Assembly (NCBI GenBank): GCA_002718345.1
Contig: PBDA01000024.1
Coordinates: 1 to 64,000, forward strand
DNA from: Rhodospirillaceae bacterium
GTDB lineage: Bacteria > Pseudomonadota > Gammaproteobacteria > Steroidobacterales > Rariloculaceae
DNA: 64,000 bases
Reading direction: 5' to 3'
The notes beneath the pieces were generated by a model. That model searched no databases and had not been told where the DNA came from. It saw only the letters and a program-made list of their open reading frames with translations. Each line of letters begins with the position of its first letter. Position 1 is the stretch's first letter. The position numbers and the translations under genes are program-made. Positions 1 through 8,709 of this stretch are shown piece by piece.

Positions 1-72
1 AAAATCTTTAACATAAATTTTTTGCAAAACGAGTTGCTTGGACTGGCTATCCGCAGACTTTTGTTCTGTCAT
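1..72 (-). CDS. secB: Protein-export chaperone SecB, N-terminal fragment (runs off window edge)
   Basis: Reverse-strand ATG at 72 reads MTEQKSADSQSKQLVLQKIYVKDF, resembling the SecB N-terminus (..Q.IY.KD); neighbouring rhodanese gene matches known yibN-secB synteny. Confidence 0.75.
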   Translation of the reverse strand, partial: MTEQKSADSQSKQLVLQKIYVKDF

Positions 73-242
73 ATGATTGAGTGTCCCTATGGTCAGTTGA
101 TATGAAAAGTTGAATCACGATCGTAATAGCGTCAGCTTATTTCTGCCACCTAAGCACTAGTAACCTGTGTTCAGACTACGTTCATGTCTTACTATACTTG
201 TGGGCAGCCCTAATAAATAGCCACGAATTTCGGGATACCCCT

Positions 243-659
243 TCATTTAACTAAGGTCATGCTGTCTGTACGCCATTGTTTTAGGCCGCCTTTTAAGCTA
301 AACACACTTTCAAATCCAGCCTGTCGTAGAAGATTGGCTGCCTTTCCAGAGTTTATGCCATTTTCGCAGACAGTGAGCAGTGGTTTATTCTTTTTCTTAG
401 GTATATTTTTGTCTCTTTGAATATTATCTAAAGCAATATTTTTTGAGTTGACAATATGACCTTCCTGATAGTGATCAATTGGTCTTACATCAATAATGAT
501 GGCGCCATTATTTATAAGGCGAACCGCATCTGTTGTTGAAACTTGAGTAATGAGCGTGGCTTTACGCTTGATCTCGTAAAATATAACGCCGACCCACGAA
601 ACTAGTAGTGCCACGACAAGTAGGCTGTTGTTATCCGCAAATTCCACCAATCGATCCAT
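243..659 (-). CDS. yibN: Membrane-anchored rhodanese-like protein (YibN-like)
   Basis: N-terminal TM segment then rhodanese domain (IIDVRPIDHYQEGHI...VCENGINSGKAANLLRQAGFESVFSLKGGLKQW); start chosen at MDRLVEFADNN rather than the ORF maximum 782. Confidence 0.8.
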   Translation of the reverse strand: MDRLVEFADNNSLLVVALLVSWVGVIFYEIKRKATLITQVSTTDAVRLINNGAIIIDVRPIDHYQEGHIVNSKNIALDNIQRDKNIPKKKNKPLLTVCENGINSGKAANLLRQAGFESVFSLKGGLKQWRTDSMTLVK

Positions 660-747
660 TCTGTTCTCCAGTAATACGGGGCTTTTGGGGGCCTGAATTA
701 TACCAGCCGAGCTTTTTCGGTATTGAATAGCTAGACTTCGCTTTGTT

Positions 748-1911
748 ATGCGACCCAATAATTGTAAAACCAGATATATCACTCTGGCTATTTTGTTTCA
801 TTGTTATTGTTTTGCTAATTTTGTTTCGAGCCAAACCTTAGAAGAGGAGAGTTTGAAAGAGGTGCTTATCGAGCTAAGAGCTCTTGAGGAAAGGTTGTCG
901 CAGCAGAATCTGGATCATGAAAGAAGTAGTCGTGCTTTAAGGGAAGTAGAAGTGAAAATCTCAGAGAGCTCTAAAGAGCTTGTTCTTATTCAACAGCAGC
1001 TTAGTGACCAACAGGAACATATTAGGAATTTGGAAAATGAAATAGATGAGGTGCAACTTAGGCTAAATGGAGAGCGTGCGGTTTTGTATCAGCAGGTACG
1101 CCAAAGCTATTTTTCTGGTAGACAGGAAAAAATAAAACTGCTGCTCAATCAGGAGGAACCAGCGCGCTTGGGAAGAATGGTTATTTATTATGATTTTCTT
1201 AATAGAGCACGAATTGAAAATATTAATGCGGTGATGTCAGACGTTAGCAGGTTAGAAGAGTTGGTAAGCACAAGCCGTATCGCACTGTTAGAACTTGTAG
1301 TGTTGGAGAAGTCTAGGGAGCTTGAAATTTCAGAGTTGGAAAATGCTCGACAAGAGCGCCATTTGCTTGTTGCACGACTTGAAAATGAAATCGCTGAGTC
1401 AGGGCGTAATATCCGTGATTTGCGTGCAGAAGAAGAACATCTTAGACAAGTAGTTGAGGAAGTGAGGGCAGCACTTTCAGGATTTCCCTTTGATGTAGAA
1501 GTCGACTTTGGCAACGTTAAGGGGCATTTGCCTTGGCCTGTCGAAGGAGTTGCTACAAACAAATATGGAGAGACACGGGAGAATAGCGAGTTAGTATGGA
1601 ATGGAATCGTATTGAGCGCATCATTAGGAGCGACTGTAAGGGCGGTTCACTATGGCCGCATAGCTTTCGCCGATTGGTTACCAGGTTTGGGGCTTTTAGT
1701 GATTGTTGACCATGGCGAGGGCTATATGAGTCTTTATGCACATAATGAGACCATTTTGAAGGAATCCGGTGAGTGGGTGATGCCCGGTGATGCAGTTGCA
1801 CAGGTGGGCAACTCTGGGGGACAAACACAATATTCTCTATATTTCGAAATTCGCCATGAAGGCCGTCCTATAAACCCAACTCCATGGCTATCTCCAGCAG
1901 TTCAGAGGTAA
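748..1911 (+). CDS. envC: Murein hydrolase activator EnvC (coiled coil plus LytM/M23 domain)
   Basis: Signal peptide, long coiled coil, C-terminal M23-like domain (VDHGEGYMSLYAHNE...GDAVAQVGNSGGQTQYSLYFEIRHEGRPINPTPWL). Confidence 0.9.
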   Translation: MRPNNCKTRYITLAILFHCYCFANFVSSQTLEEESLKEVLIELRALEERLSQQNLDHERSSRALREVEVKISESSKELVLIQQQLSDQQEHIRNLENEIDEVQLRLNGERAVLYQQVRQSYFSGRQEKIKLLLNQEEPARLGRMVIYYDFLNRARIENINAVMSDVSRLEELVSTSRIALLELVVLEKSRELEISELENARQERHLLVARLENEIAESGRNIRDLRAEEEHLRQVVEEVRAALSGFPFDVEVDFGNVKGHLPWPVEGVATNKYGETRENSELVWNGIVLSASLGATVRAVHYGRIAFADWLPGLGLLVIVDHGEGYMSLYAHNETILKESGEWVMPGDAVAQVGNSGGQTQYSLYFEIRHEGRPINPTPWLSPAVQR

Positions 1912-1983
1912 TACGTCTTTATTTTAAAGGACTTGCTCTGCTGTGCTAAGGTGATCGGCTGGAAGAAGGGTTTTTTATTATCT

Positions 1984-3198
1984 ATGTTTATCAAAAGTCG
2001 AATCATTCTTTTGGTGTGTTTTGGGGCTGTGGCTGGGATAGCCGCATCCGCAGGCGGTTATTTGCTGAATGAAAGAATTTCTAAAAATTTTCGTGCAGTT
2101 AATTTCAGCTCTCAAAGTGAGGAACAAACTAACCTTTTGGTTGAAGTCCTGGACAGCCTACGTGAAGAATATGTGCATGAGCTAGATGAAGCGCGTCTCG
2201 TTGAGAACGCTATAAACGGAATGCTAGAAAGCCTTGATAATCACTCTCGTTTTCTAAGCGCTGAAGATTATGAAGGAATTAGGATTAGTGCTACAGGACA
2301 ATATGCCGGTGTTGGTTTAGATATCAGCCTGAATAATGGAGAACTTAAGGTTGTTGCCCCATTAGATGACACGCCAGCTCAGCGTGCAGGAATATTACCT
2401 GGCGATGTTTTAGTGTCAGTTAATGATGTACCTGTAGATGTAAAAGATACAGAGGCAACAATTAAAAGGATGCGTGGAGAACCAGGCACACAAGTTACCT
2501 TGGAATTAAGGCGTCATGGCCGGGAAGGACCACTTCGATTTGCTTTGACTAGGTCAGATATTTATGTGAAAACCGTACGAACGGAATATCTTGGAATGGG
2601 TTATGGTTATATAGGGCTAACCGGATTTGCAGATAGTACTGCAGATGAACTTGAAAGAGCCCTTAGAAGTTTGCCCAATGATAATGAGTTAAGTGGTGTC
2701 ATACTTGATCTTCGTAACAATCCTGGTGGGGTTTTAGATGCTGCAGTTGCGGTAGCTGATGCTTTTCTTGATAAAGGGCTGATCGTTCGTGGGGGTGGGC
2801 GTGTTAACAATACAAGTTTTGAAGAATATGCAAAACCAGGTGACATTTTCTCTGGTTTATTAGTTACGGTTTTAATAAATGAAGGCTCAGCATCGGCTTC
2901 TGAAATTGTTGCTGCTGCCCTAAGAGAGCATAGTCGGGCGCGACTTGTAGGTGAACAGACATACGGCAAGGGCTCGGTACAGTCAGTTATTCCGCTCTCG
3001 AATGGTCAGGCATTAAAATTAACTACCTCACATTATTTTACGCCTTCTGGGAATTCTATTAATGGCATGGGTATAAAACCTGACATAGTTGTCGTAGCTG
3101 AAAATCCATTGCAACTTTATCGTGGCCCGGGTAGTGATATTTCGGCAAATGAAGACATTCAATTGCAAGAGGCGCTTCGTCTTATGAGCTCCGAATAA
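1984..3198 (+). CDS. ctpA: S41 family C-terminal processing peptidase
   Basis: PDZ plus S41 domains (GLTGFADST...VILDLRNNPGG...LINEGSASASEIVAAAL...TYGKGSVQ); likely start MFIKSRIILL at 1984. Confidence 0.92.
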   Translation: MFIKSRIILLVCFGAVAGIAASAGGYLLNERISKNFRAVNFSSQSEEQTNLLVEVLDSLREEYVHELDEARLVENAINGMLESLDNHSRFLSAEDYEGIRISATGQYAGVGLDISLNNGELKVVAPLDDTPAQRAGILPGDVLVSVNDVPVDVKDTEATIKRMRGEPGTQVTLELRRHGREGPLRFALTRSDIYVKTVRTEYLGMGYGYIGLTGFADSTADELERALRSLPNDNELSGVILDLRNNPGGVLDAAVAVADAFLDKGLIVRGGGRVNNTSFEEYAKPGDIFSGLLVTVLINEGSASASEIVAAALREHSRARLVGEQTYGKGSVQSVIPLSNGQALKLTTSHYFTPSGNSINGMGIKPDIVVVAENPLQLYRGPGSDISANEDIQLQEALRLMSSE

Positions 3199-3331
3199 AC
3201 TAGTAAGATATTTCAAATCCCTTTGCTTCATAAGCAATAGCATATATATGGGAGAATTCTGGCGTTGGTCCGCATACCAACAAAGTGATTAAATATTTAT
3301 TTTATTACCTATTAGAAGTTAATTTGGGTTT

Positions 3332-3694
3332 ATGCTTAATTTTTATAGTGTTCTTAGCCGTTTTCTTATTACATATCGCTTAGTAATTTGGATAGTGGCT
3401 GTAAGTGCAGCATGTTTTTTAATTGGATTTATAGTGTTGGGAGAGCCTGCTGGGGACCCAACATACACTTTGGCGTCAATTGTGATTTTGCTTTGGGCGC
3501 TTTGCTTGGTGATTGTGGGTCAAATATTTTCTGTTCCTTTAAAAAAATCAGGATTGAATTCAACAATTATTCAAAGAATTAAACATAAACTTTCTAAAAG
3601 CATTAGATGGCTTATGGCGCTAATTACAACGGCACTATTTTTTTTTGTAATATGGCTATCACTTAAAACTTTAAGTTTATTTTTTTATGGTTGA
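3332..3694 (+). CDS. Hypothetical small integral membrane protein (about 3 TM segments)
   Basis: 120-aa ORF with three hydrophobic stretches; 8 bp upstream of the SelW-like gene. Confidence 0.65.
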   Translation: MLNFYSVLSRFLITYRLVIWIVAVSAACFLIGFIVLGEPAGDPTYTLASIVILLWALCLVIVGQIFSVPLKKSGLNSTIIQRIKHKLSKSIRWLMALITTALFFFVIWLSLKTLSLFFYG

Positions 3695-3702
3695 GGTGAC
3701 CT

Positions 3703-3930
3703 TTGCGCATAATCATTAAATATTGCGGACGCTGAAATTACCGAACAATTGCCTCCGGTCTGGAGGCTACAATAAAAAAGGAAGTGGATATAAATGTGGA
3801 GCTCGTTGAGGGTAGTGATGGCGTATTTGATGTTTTATGTAATGATAATGCCATTTTCTCTAAAAGCGATAAGGGACGGTTCCCTACCCATAAGGAAATT
3901 ATTGATTTAATTTTACAATTCAATATCTAG
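3703..3930 (+). CDS. SelW-like (Rdx family) selenoprotein with in-frame UGA = Sec
   Basis: Reading through TGA at 3733-3735 gives MRIIIKYCGRUNYRTIASGLEATIKKEVDINVELVEGSDGVFDVLCNDNAIFSKSDKGRFPTHKEIIDLILQFNI*. CxxU near N-terminus and FDV...FSK..KGRFP match the SelW/Rdx pattern. GAGGTGA Shine-Dalgarno at 3693-3699, TTG start. Missed by the ORF track because of the TGA. Confidence 0.85.
3751..3767 (+). promoter_or_regulatory. Putative bacterial SECIS hairpin
   Basis: GCCTCC (3751-3756) GGTCT (loop 3757-3761) GGAGGC (3762-3767): perfect 6-bp stem, loop beginning GG, loop starts 21 nt after the TGA. Confidence 0.8.
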
Positions 3931-3940
3931 GAGTGATATT

Positions 3941-4450
3941 TTGTCAGCACAAGCACTAAACGTTAAATTGCTTGGTGAAAGTGTGTGTTTTGGGTGTGGG
4001 CCAGCTAATACCCAAGGCTTGAATATTAAGGTTCATTATGACCCAGATAATTCAGAGAATGTAATTGGACATTTCACCCCGGACCCCAAATTAATAGGGT
4101 TTCCAGGCATAACTCATGGAGGGGTTATTTTTACGGCGTTGGATTGTATGGCTTGTTGGGCAGGTATGTTGTTAACAACTGGTGCAAAATCTTTATGGCT
4201 GACAAGATCAGCTCAAGTCACGTACCATCGACCTGCTAGAGAATCAGAGCCAGTATTTCTTTCTGCTTACATACCGGAACTAGATGAATCTAGCCGAATC
4301 CAGGTTGTTCACAGTGCTGCAAAAAATGAATCAGGAGACTTGTTAGTAAACGGCCGTTATAAAATGATTGCCTTAAGCCCAAAGAAATTCATGTCTGTTT
4401 TAGGTATTGAGAAACTTCCGGAAGATTGGGCGTCTTGGGTTGATTCATAA
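3941..4450 (+). CDS. PaaI-like hotdog-fold thioesterase
   Basis: CFGCGPANTQGLNI...ITHGGVIFTALDCMACWAG...RSAQVTYHRPA hotdog motifs. Confidence 0.8.
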   Translation: MSAQALNVKLLGESVCFGCGPANTQGLNIKVHYDPDNSENVIGHFTPDPKLIGFPGITHGGVIFTALDCMACWAGMLLTTGAKSLWLTRSAQVTYHRPARESEPVFLSAYIPELDESSRIQVVHSAAKNESGDLLVNGRYKMIALSPKKFMSVLGIEKLPEDWASWVDS

Positions 4451-4457
4451 GGAAATT

Positions 4458-4697
4458 ATGATTGAACATAGAGTTTTAAAAAAAGTTAAAGCGAATGAAA
4501 AAAACTTTTTCCCAAATTGGGGTGCTGCTGCGCCATTTGTCGGAATAATTTTTGGCGCATTTTGTGGGGGCGGGATAGGCATTTATTTTGATATAGCTTT
4601 TATAGGCATAATTGTTGGCTCGGCAGTTGGAATATCAGCTGGGATGGTATTATTGGCCGCGGCAGTGGTTGTAGCATCAAGTCGCTCCAAAAATTAA
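4458..4697 (+). CDS. Hypothetical small glycine-rich membrane protein
   Basis: Starts MIEHRVLKKVKANEKN; two hydrophobic Gly-rich helices. Confidence 0.6.
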   Translation: MIEHRVLKKVKANEKNFFPNWGAAAPFVGIIFGAFCGGGIGIYFDIAFIGIIVGSAVGISAGMVLLAAAVVVASSRSKN

Positions 4698-4734
4698 TTT
4701 AACGCATGGATATTAATTTTCGCAGCTGCAAAAT

Positions 4735-5361
4735 ATGAAAAGGCCATATGGTAAACAGACCTCAAATGGCCTTTGGAACATGCCTGCAGCTGAGCGCAAC
4801 AAAGAAGCCATTCTTAATGTTTTGCGGGACCATGCGCCATCGTATGGCCAGGCCTTAGAGATTGCCAGTGGTACAGGCCAACATATTATTTATTTCGCAA
4901 AGTTTTTAAGTGAACTTTCTTGGATACCTTCCGATCCAGATGCAGATTTTCGTCTTTCCATCCAAGCAAGAATCAATAGAGAAAAACTCTCAAATATATC
5001 TAGCCCTCTGGATCTGAATGTACTTACATCGTCATGGCCTGTTCTAGAAGCAAACATGGTCTTTTGCAGCAACATGATTCATGTGGCGCCTTGGGAGGCA
5101 GCAAAAGCGCTTGTGTATGGCGCGAATAAAATTCTTTCAGACTCAGGAGTCCTTTTTTTGTATGGTCCATTCCGGCGTAGAGAAGGCCATACTGCTAAGA
5201 CAAACGAGCTGTTTGATAAACAGCTAAAAAGGAAAAATAAAGATTGGGGATTGAGAAACTTAGAAGATGTTGAACAGTTGGGGCTAAACGTAGGGTTGGT
5301 TTTGAGTGAAATTGTGAAAATGCCGGCAAACAATTTTAGCCTTATTTTTAGACGTATGTAG
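4735..5361 (+). CDS. DUF938 family SAM-dependent methyltransferase-like protein
   Basis: MKRPYGKQTSNGLWNMPAAERNKEAILNVL...LEIASGTGQHIIYFA...WIPSDPD typical of DUF938. Confidence 0.88.
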   Translation: MKRPYGKQTSNGLWNMPAAERNKEAILNVLRDHAPSYGQALEIASGTGQHIIYFAKFLSELSWIPSDPDADFRLSIQARINREKLSNISSPLDLNVLTSSWPVLEANMVFCSNMIHVAPWEAAKALVYGANKILSDSGVLFLYGPFRRREGHTAKTNELFDKQLKRKNKDWGLRNLEDVEQLGLNVGLVLSEIVKMPANNFSLIFRRM

Positions 5362-5487
5362 TAAACAAAAAAGATATCACGCTTAGTTTCACGCACACTT
5401 TTTAGCAAAACACATGGAATAAATCTTCTACAGAGTGTAACGTCATCCGCCCGATTAGATATTGAACGGATTTATAAGGAGACAAGG

Positions 5488-5769
5488 ATGGTACAAGCAA
5501 CGGCTCGACATATACTTGTGGATAGCGAGGAATTTTGTATGGACTTGAAGGATAAAATCTCGGTGGGAGAAGATTTTGCAGAACTTGCAAAGGAGCATTC
5601 GAGTTGTCCGTCAGGACAAAGAGGTGGTGAATTAGGAACATTTGCACCAGGCCAGATGGTTAAGGAATTTGATACGGTTGTTTTCAGTTCTCCGATAAAC
5701 GAAGTTCAGGGGCCAGTGAAAACCCAATTTGGTTATCACTTGATTGAAATTACCAGTCGTACCGAATAA
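5488..5769 (+). CDS. ppiC: Parvulin-type peptidyl-prolyl cis-trans isomerase
   Basis: ATARHILVDSEEFC...FAELAKEHSSCPSGQRGGELGTFAPGQMVKEFD...VKTQFGYHLIEI. Confidence 0.92.
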   Translation: MVQATARHILVDSEEFCMDLKDKISVGEDFAELAKEHSSCPSGQRGGELGTFAPGQMVKEFDTVVFSSPINEVQGPVKTQFGYHLIEITSRTE

Positions 5770-5893
5770 AGCGACAAACTGGACGTTTATATTTTATTTT
5801 AATTGCATTTTTTCGAATACAAGCAGAAATATAAATGGTAGTAGTTAGCTGATCGATAGAGTTATATTTTTGTTAAAATTTTTTGAGAACGAG

Positions 5894-5922
5894 TTGACCA
5901 AAGCTAAACACACACTTACAGT
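5894..5922 (+). promoter_or_regulatory. Putative sigma70-type promoter upstream of RRM gene
   Basis: TTGACC (5894-5899), 17-nt spacer, TACAGT (5917-5922). Confidence 0.4.
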
Positions 5923-5952
5923 GATTCATAAGCCCGAATAAGGTTTAGTGGG

Positions 5953-5986
5953 CGTTCGTTTATGCGCATTAATCAGAACGTTTTTT
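5953..5986 (+). terminator. Terminator-like hairpin in the 5' leader of the RRM gene
   Basis: CGTTC (5953-5957) ... GAACG (5976-5980) followed by TTTTTT (5981-5986), 26 nt before the RRM ATG. Confidence 0.4.
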
Positions 5987-6012
5987 AATTGATGTTTATG
6001 TGAGTTTTATAG

Positions 6013-6264
6013 ATGAATATTTATGTTGGAAATTTGTCTTATTCATTAAGTGAATCTGAACTAAGAGATGCTTTTGCAGAATTTGGCGATGTTGTTTCGG
6101 TTAAGATTTTAACTGATCGAGAAACCGGACGTTCTAGAGGGTTTGGTTTTGTTGAGATGTCTAATCAGGCTGAAGGTCAAACGGCAATCGCTCAATTAAA
6201 TGGAAAGGATGTTGGAGGACGTGAGCTGCGTGTTAATGAGGCTAGGCCTCGTGAGCAACGCTAA
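6013..6264 (+). CDS. RRM-domain RNA-binding protein
   Basis: MNIYVGNLSYSLSESELRDAF (RNP2) and GRSRGFGFVEM (RNP1). Confidence 0.95.
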   Translation: MNIYVGNLSYSLSESELRDAFAEFGDVVSVKILTDRETGRSRGFGFVEMSNQAEGQTAIAQLNGKDVGGRELRVNEARPREQR

Positions 6265-6416
6265 ACACATAATTAAAAATATTGCTTTCCTCTTCAAATA
6301 ATCATGCTAAACAGCTGCTTCCAATAAAGCTGTAAGTACTGCTGACAAGAGAGTTTGCAGGAAGCTTATTGAGTTGAGTAACATCTCACTCAGACAATCA
6401 AAATTTATGCCAAATA

Positions 6417-7616
6417 ATGAAAGAAGAAACTAAGGCCACCAAAAAACCTAAAATTAAACGTCGAGATTTTCTTTCATCTGCCGCTATTCCAGTAGCAGCG
6501 GCACTTGCGCCACCTGCATTGTTGGCCCAAAACACTCAACAGGATATCAGCCAAGTCGAAAATAAAGTTCGCGTTGGAATAATTGGCGCCGGTGCAGTTG
6601 TTCGTAATGTCATGATTCCAGGTTTCAGACGAATTCCAGAATGTGAAATTGTTGCAGTTGCGAATCGGTCTCTACAATCTAGTAGTCGGGTTGCTCAAGA
6701 GTTTGACATTCCGCGTTCGTATTCTAATTGGCAAGAATTGCTAGATGACGATGAGGTAGATGCAGTTTTGATTGGTACCTGGCCTTATATGCATCACACA
6801 ATTACTTTGGCTTCTTTGGAAAAAGAGAAGCACGTGTTGTGTCAGGCTCGTATGTCAAACACCGCAGCTGAAGCTCATGCAATGCTGGCAGCTTCAAGTC
6901 AGCATCCCGAACTCATCTGTCAGTTGGTGCCTACTTCCACTAGTTATGTGGTTGATAGAGTTTTACAGAATTTATTGGAAGAAGAATATGTAGGTGAAGT
7001 CCTTTCAGTTGAGGTTCAGAGAGTGCAGCGCCGGTTCGCTGATTTTAATGGTCAGCTTCATTGGCGTCATAATCGAGAGTTCAGTGGCTACAACACTTTG
7101 AATATTGGCTCTACCTATGAGTCTATGATGAGATGGTTTGGTGCTGGCAATCGGATAATGGCGATGACAAAGGTACACGTTTCTAGCAGACGTGATTCTT
7201 CTGGGGAATTGCGCCCTGTTAGCATTCCTGATCATCTCGATGTGCTATATGAGCTTGATAATGGAGCTCAGGTGCATATGAAATTCAGTGCAACTAGCGG
7301 TCTATCACAAGGAAATCAAACTTGGATATTTGGTAGTGAAGGCACTATTCATATAGCTGGCACCCCAGGCCGTGTAGATAGCGGCCAGACTATTTTTGTT
7401 GGTCGTAGAGGGGACACTCAACTTGTTGAGCTTGCCAATCCCCGTGAGCAGCAAGCTATCTATCGAGTAGAGGAAGAGTTCATCAGGGCTATTCTGGGTT
7501 TAGAGGAAGTAACAATGAATACTTTTGAGACGGGTGTAAAGTATATGGAGTGGACTGAGGCCGTTATTCGTAGTTCCGAGTCTGGAGCAGTAGTTAATCT
7601 CCCGTTAATAATCTAA
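6417..7616 (+). CDS. Gfo/Idh/MocA family oxidoreductase with twin-arginine signal
   Basis: KRRDFLSSAAIPVAAALAPPALLAQ Tat-like signal; VRVGIIGAGAVVRNVMIPGFRRIPECEIVAVANR Rossmann fold. Confidence 0.88.
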   Translation: MKEETKATKKPKIKRRDFLSSAAIPVAAALAPPALLAQNTQQDISQVENKVRVGIIGAGAVVRNVMIPGFRRIPECEIVAVANRSLQSSSRVAQEFDIPRSYSNWQELLDDDEVDAVLIGTWPYMHHTITLASLEKEKHVLCQARMSNTAAEAHAMLAASSQHPELICQLVPTSTSYVVDRVLQNLLEEEYVGEVLSVEVQRVQRRFADFNGQLHWRHNREFSGYNTLNIGSTYESMMRWFGAGNRIMAMTKVHVSSRRDSSGELRPVSIPDHLDVLYELDNGAQVHMKFSATSGLSQGNQTWIFGSEGTIHIAGTPGRVDSGQTIFVGRRGDTQLVELANPREQQAIYRVEEEFIRAILGLEEVTMNTFETGVKYMEWTEAVIRSSESGAVVNLPLII

Positions 7617-7705
7617 GTTAATGTAATTAAAACAACAAAATATGAGCTTAAGAAATCTAGTCTAAAGGGCTTTGTTACTGATTAAAAAAATAGCAGTCTT
7701 TAGGG

Positions 7706-8617
7706 TTAACGACTAATTGATAAATTATTTAGTAGCCCCTCTTCTGCGTATTTGGTTAGTAATAAATTATCGTGAGATGGGATCACCAACAGATTCTCTT
7801 CGAGTAGTCCGTTGAGCCAGGCAAGTTGGGCCATCAATTCTACAGGGTCTTCGCCTATTCTATTAATTGTTTCTTGGGGCCTTAGTTTTTTTTGCTTAAT
7901 ATTATCTATTGACCACCCAATGTCACCAATAAAAATGTATTCTGTCCCCATTTCTAGTTGAACATAAATCATTTGGTGTCCCGGGGTGTGTCCCGGAGCC
8001 TTAACTAGGACAATGCCCGGAGCTACTGGAAGCAATATGTCGTAGTCTATGATGATGTAATCATTTGCCTGTTCTTCTGTTAGGCCGATCTCAGGCAATT
8101 GAGGTGAATTAATTAAGGTATCCACTTGAGCTTGAGTCAGAATCGTTTTGCCTGCAATCTCATCTCTAATACTACTGCGCAGCACGCCCGCAATATGATC
8201 ACCGTGTTCATGGGTGATTAAGATGAGGTTAGCTTGCTGTAAAGCATCCTGTACTAGTTGATTATTTTCAGGCCAGTAAGGTTCAACACGCCCGAAACCA
8301 TAAAAACGATGAACTATCTCATCCATTCCAGCATCGATCATCACCGAACCATCTTCATAAATTATCTGAAATGCCGTACGGGCTGAAACAAATAGCTCTT
8401 CACTTCCGTCCTCCACCACTATCGAATATGTTCTATGGCTTTCGGCGAACTTTATAAAATTAACAGCTCTTGGTAGCGAGCCCGGCATAGTCTGTGATGA
8501 GTTGCGGATTCGTTCTATAAGGTCGCCCGGGTAATGTAATTCCTGAGTTTGTGCCTTATTTATGCTAACACTTGTAAGGGCAATGCAAATTAGCGTGTTG
8601 CGTTTCCAAATCATCAT
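7706..8617 (-). CDS. Metallo-beta-lactamase-fold hydrolase, probably exported
   Basis: Hydrophobic N-terminus; THEHGDHIAG, APGHTPGHQMI, GDIGWS, PSHDN metal-binding motifs. Confidence 0.85.
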   Translation of the reverse strand: MMIWKRNTLICIALTSVSINKAQTQELHYPGDLIERIRNSSQTMPGSLPRAVNFIKFAESHRTYSIVVEDGSEELFVSARTAFQIIYEDGSVMIDAGMDEIVHRFYGFGRVEPYWPENNQLVQDALQQANLILITHEHGDHIAGVLRSSIRDEIAGKTILTQAQVDTLINSPQLPEIGLTEEQANDYIIIDYDILLPVAPGIVLVKAPGHTPGHQMIYVQLEMGTEYIFIGDIGWSIDNIKQKKLRPQETINRIGEDPVELMAQLAWLNGLLEENLLVIPSHDNLLLTKYAEEGLLNNLSISR

Positions 8618-8709
8618 AATATTTTGAGGCTTACAAACACATTACCTGCTTAGAATGAAATCGTTTAGGGTGTTTTGTCACATGTAATGCTAGTTTGCCG
8701 GAAAATTTC

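Noticed and set aside
1188-1562. Antisense ORFs inside envC, ctpA, recG, spoT and other genes listed in the track
   Set aside because: Shadow ORFs opposite well-supported coding regions with Ser/Leu-rich low-complexity translations.
3733-3735. TGA interpreted as a nonsense mutation in a pseudogene
   Set aside because: The rest of the frame is intact, the TGA falls exactly at the redox Cys/Sec position, and a SECIS-like hairpin follows at the right spacing; genome-level sel genes still need checking.
3738-3923. Minus-strand 61-aa ORF in the track
   Set aside because: Antisense to the SelW-like selenoprotein frame; no family resemblance and low-complexity Ser/Thr composition.
7617-7705. CTAAAG...CTTTAG pairing between the convergent Gfo/Idh and MBL genes as a bidirectional terminator
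   Set aside because: Loop is long and stem short; not convincing without folding and transcript-end data.
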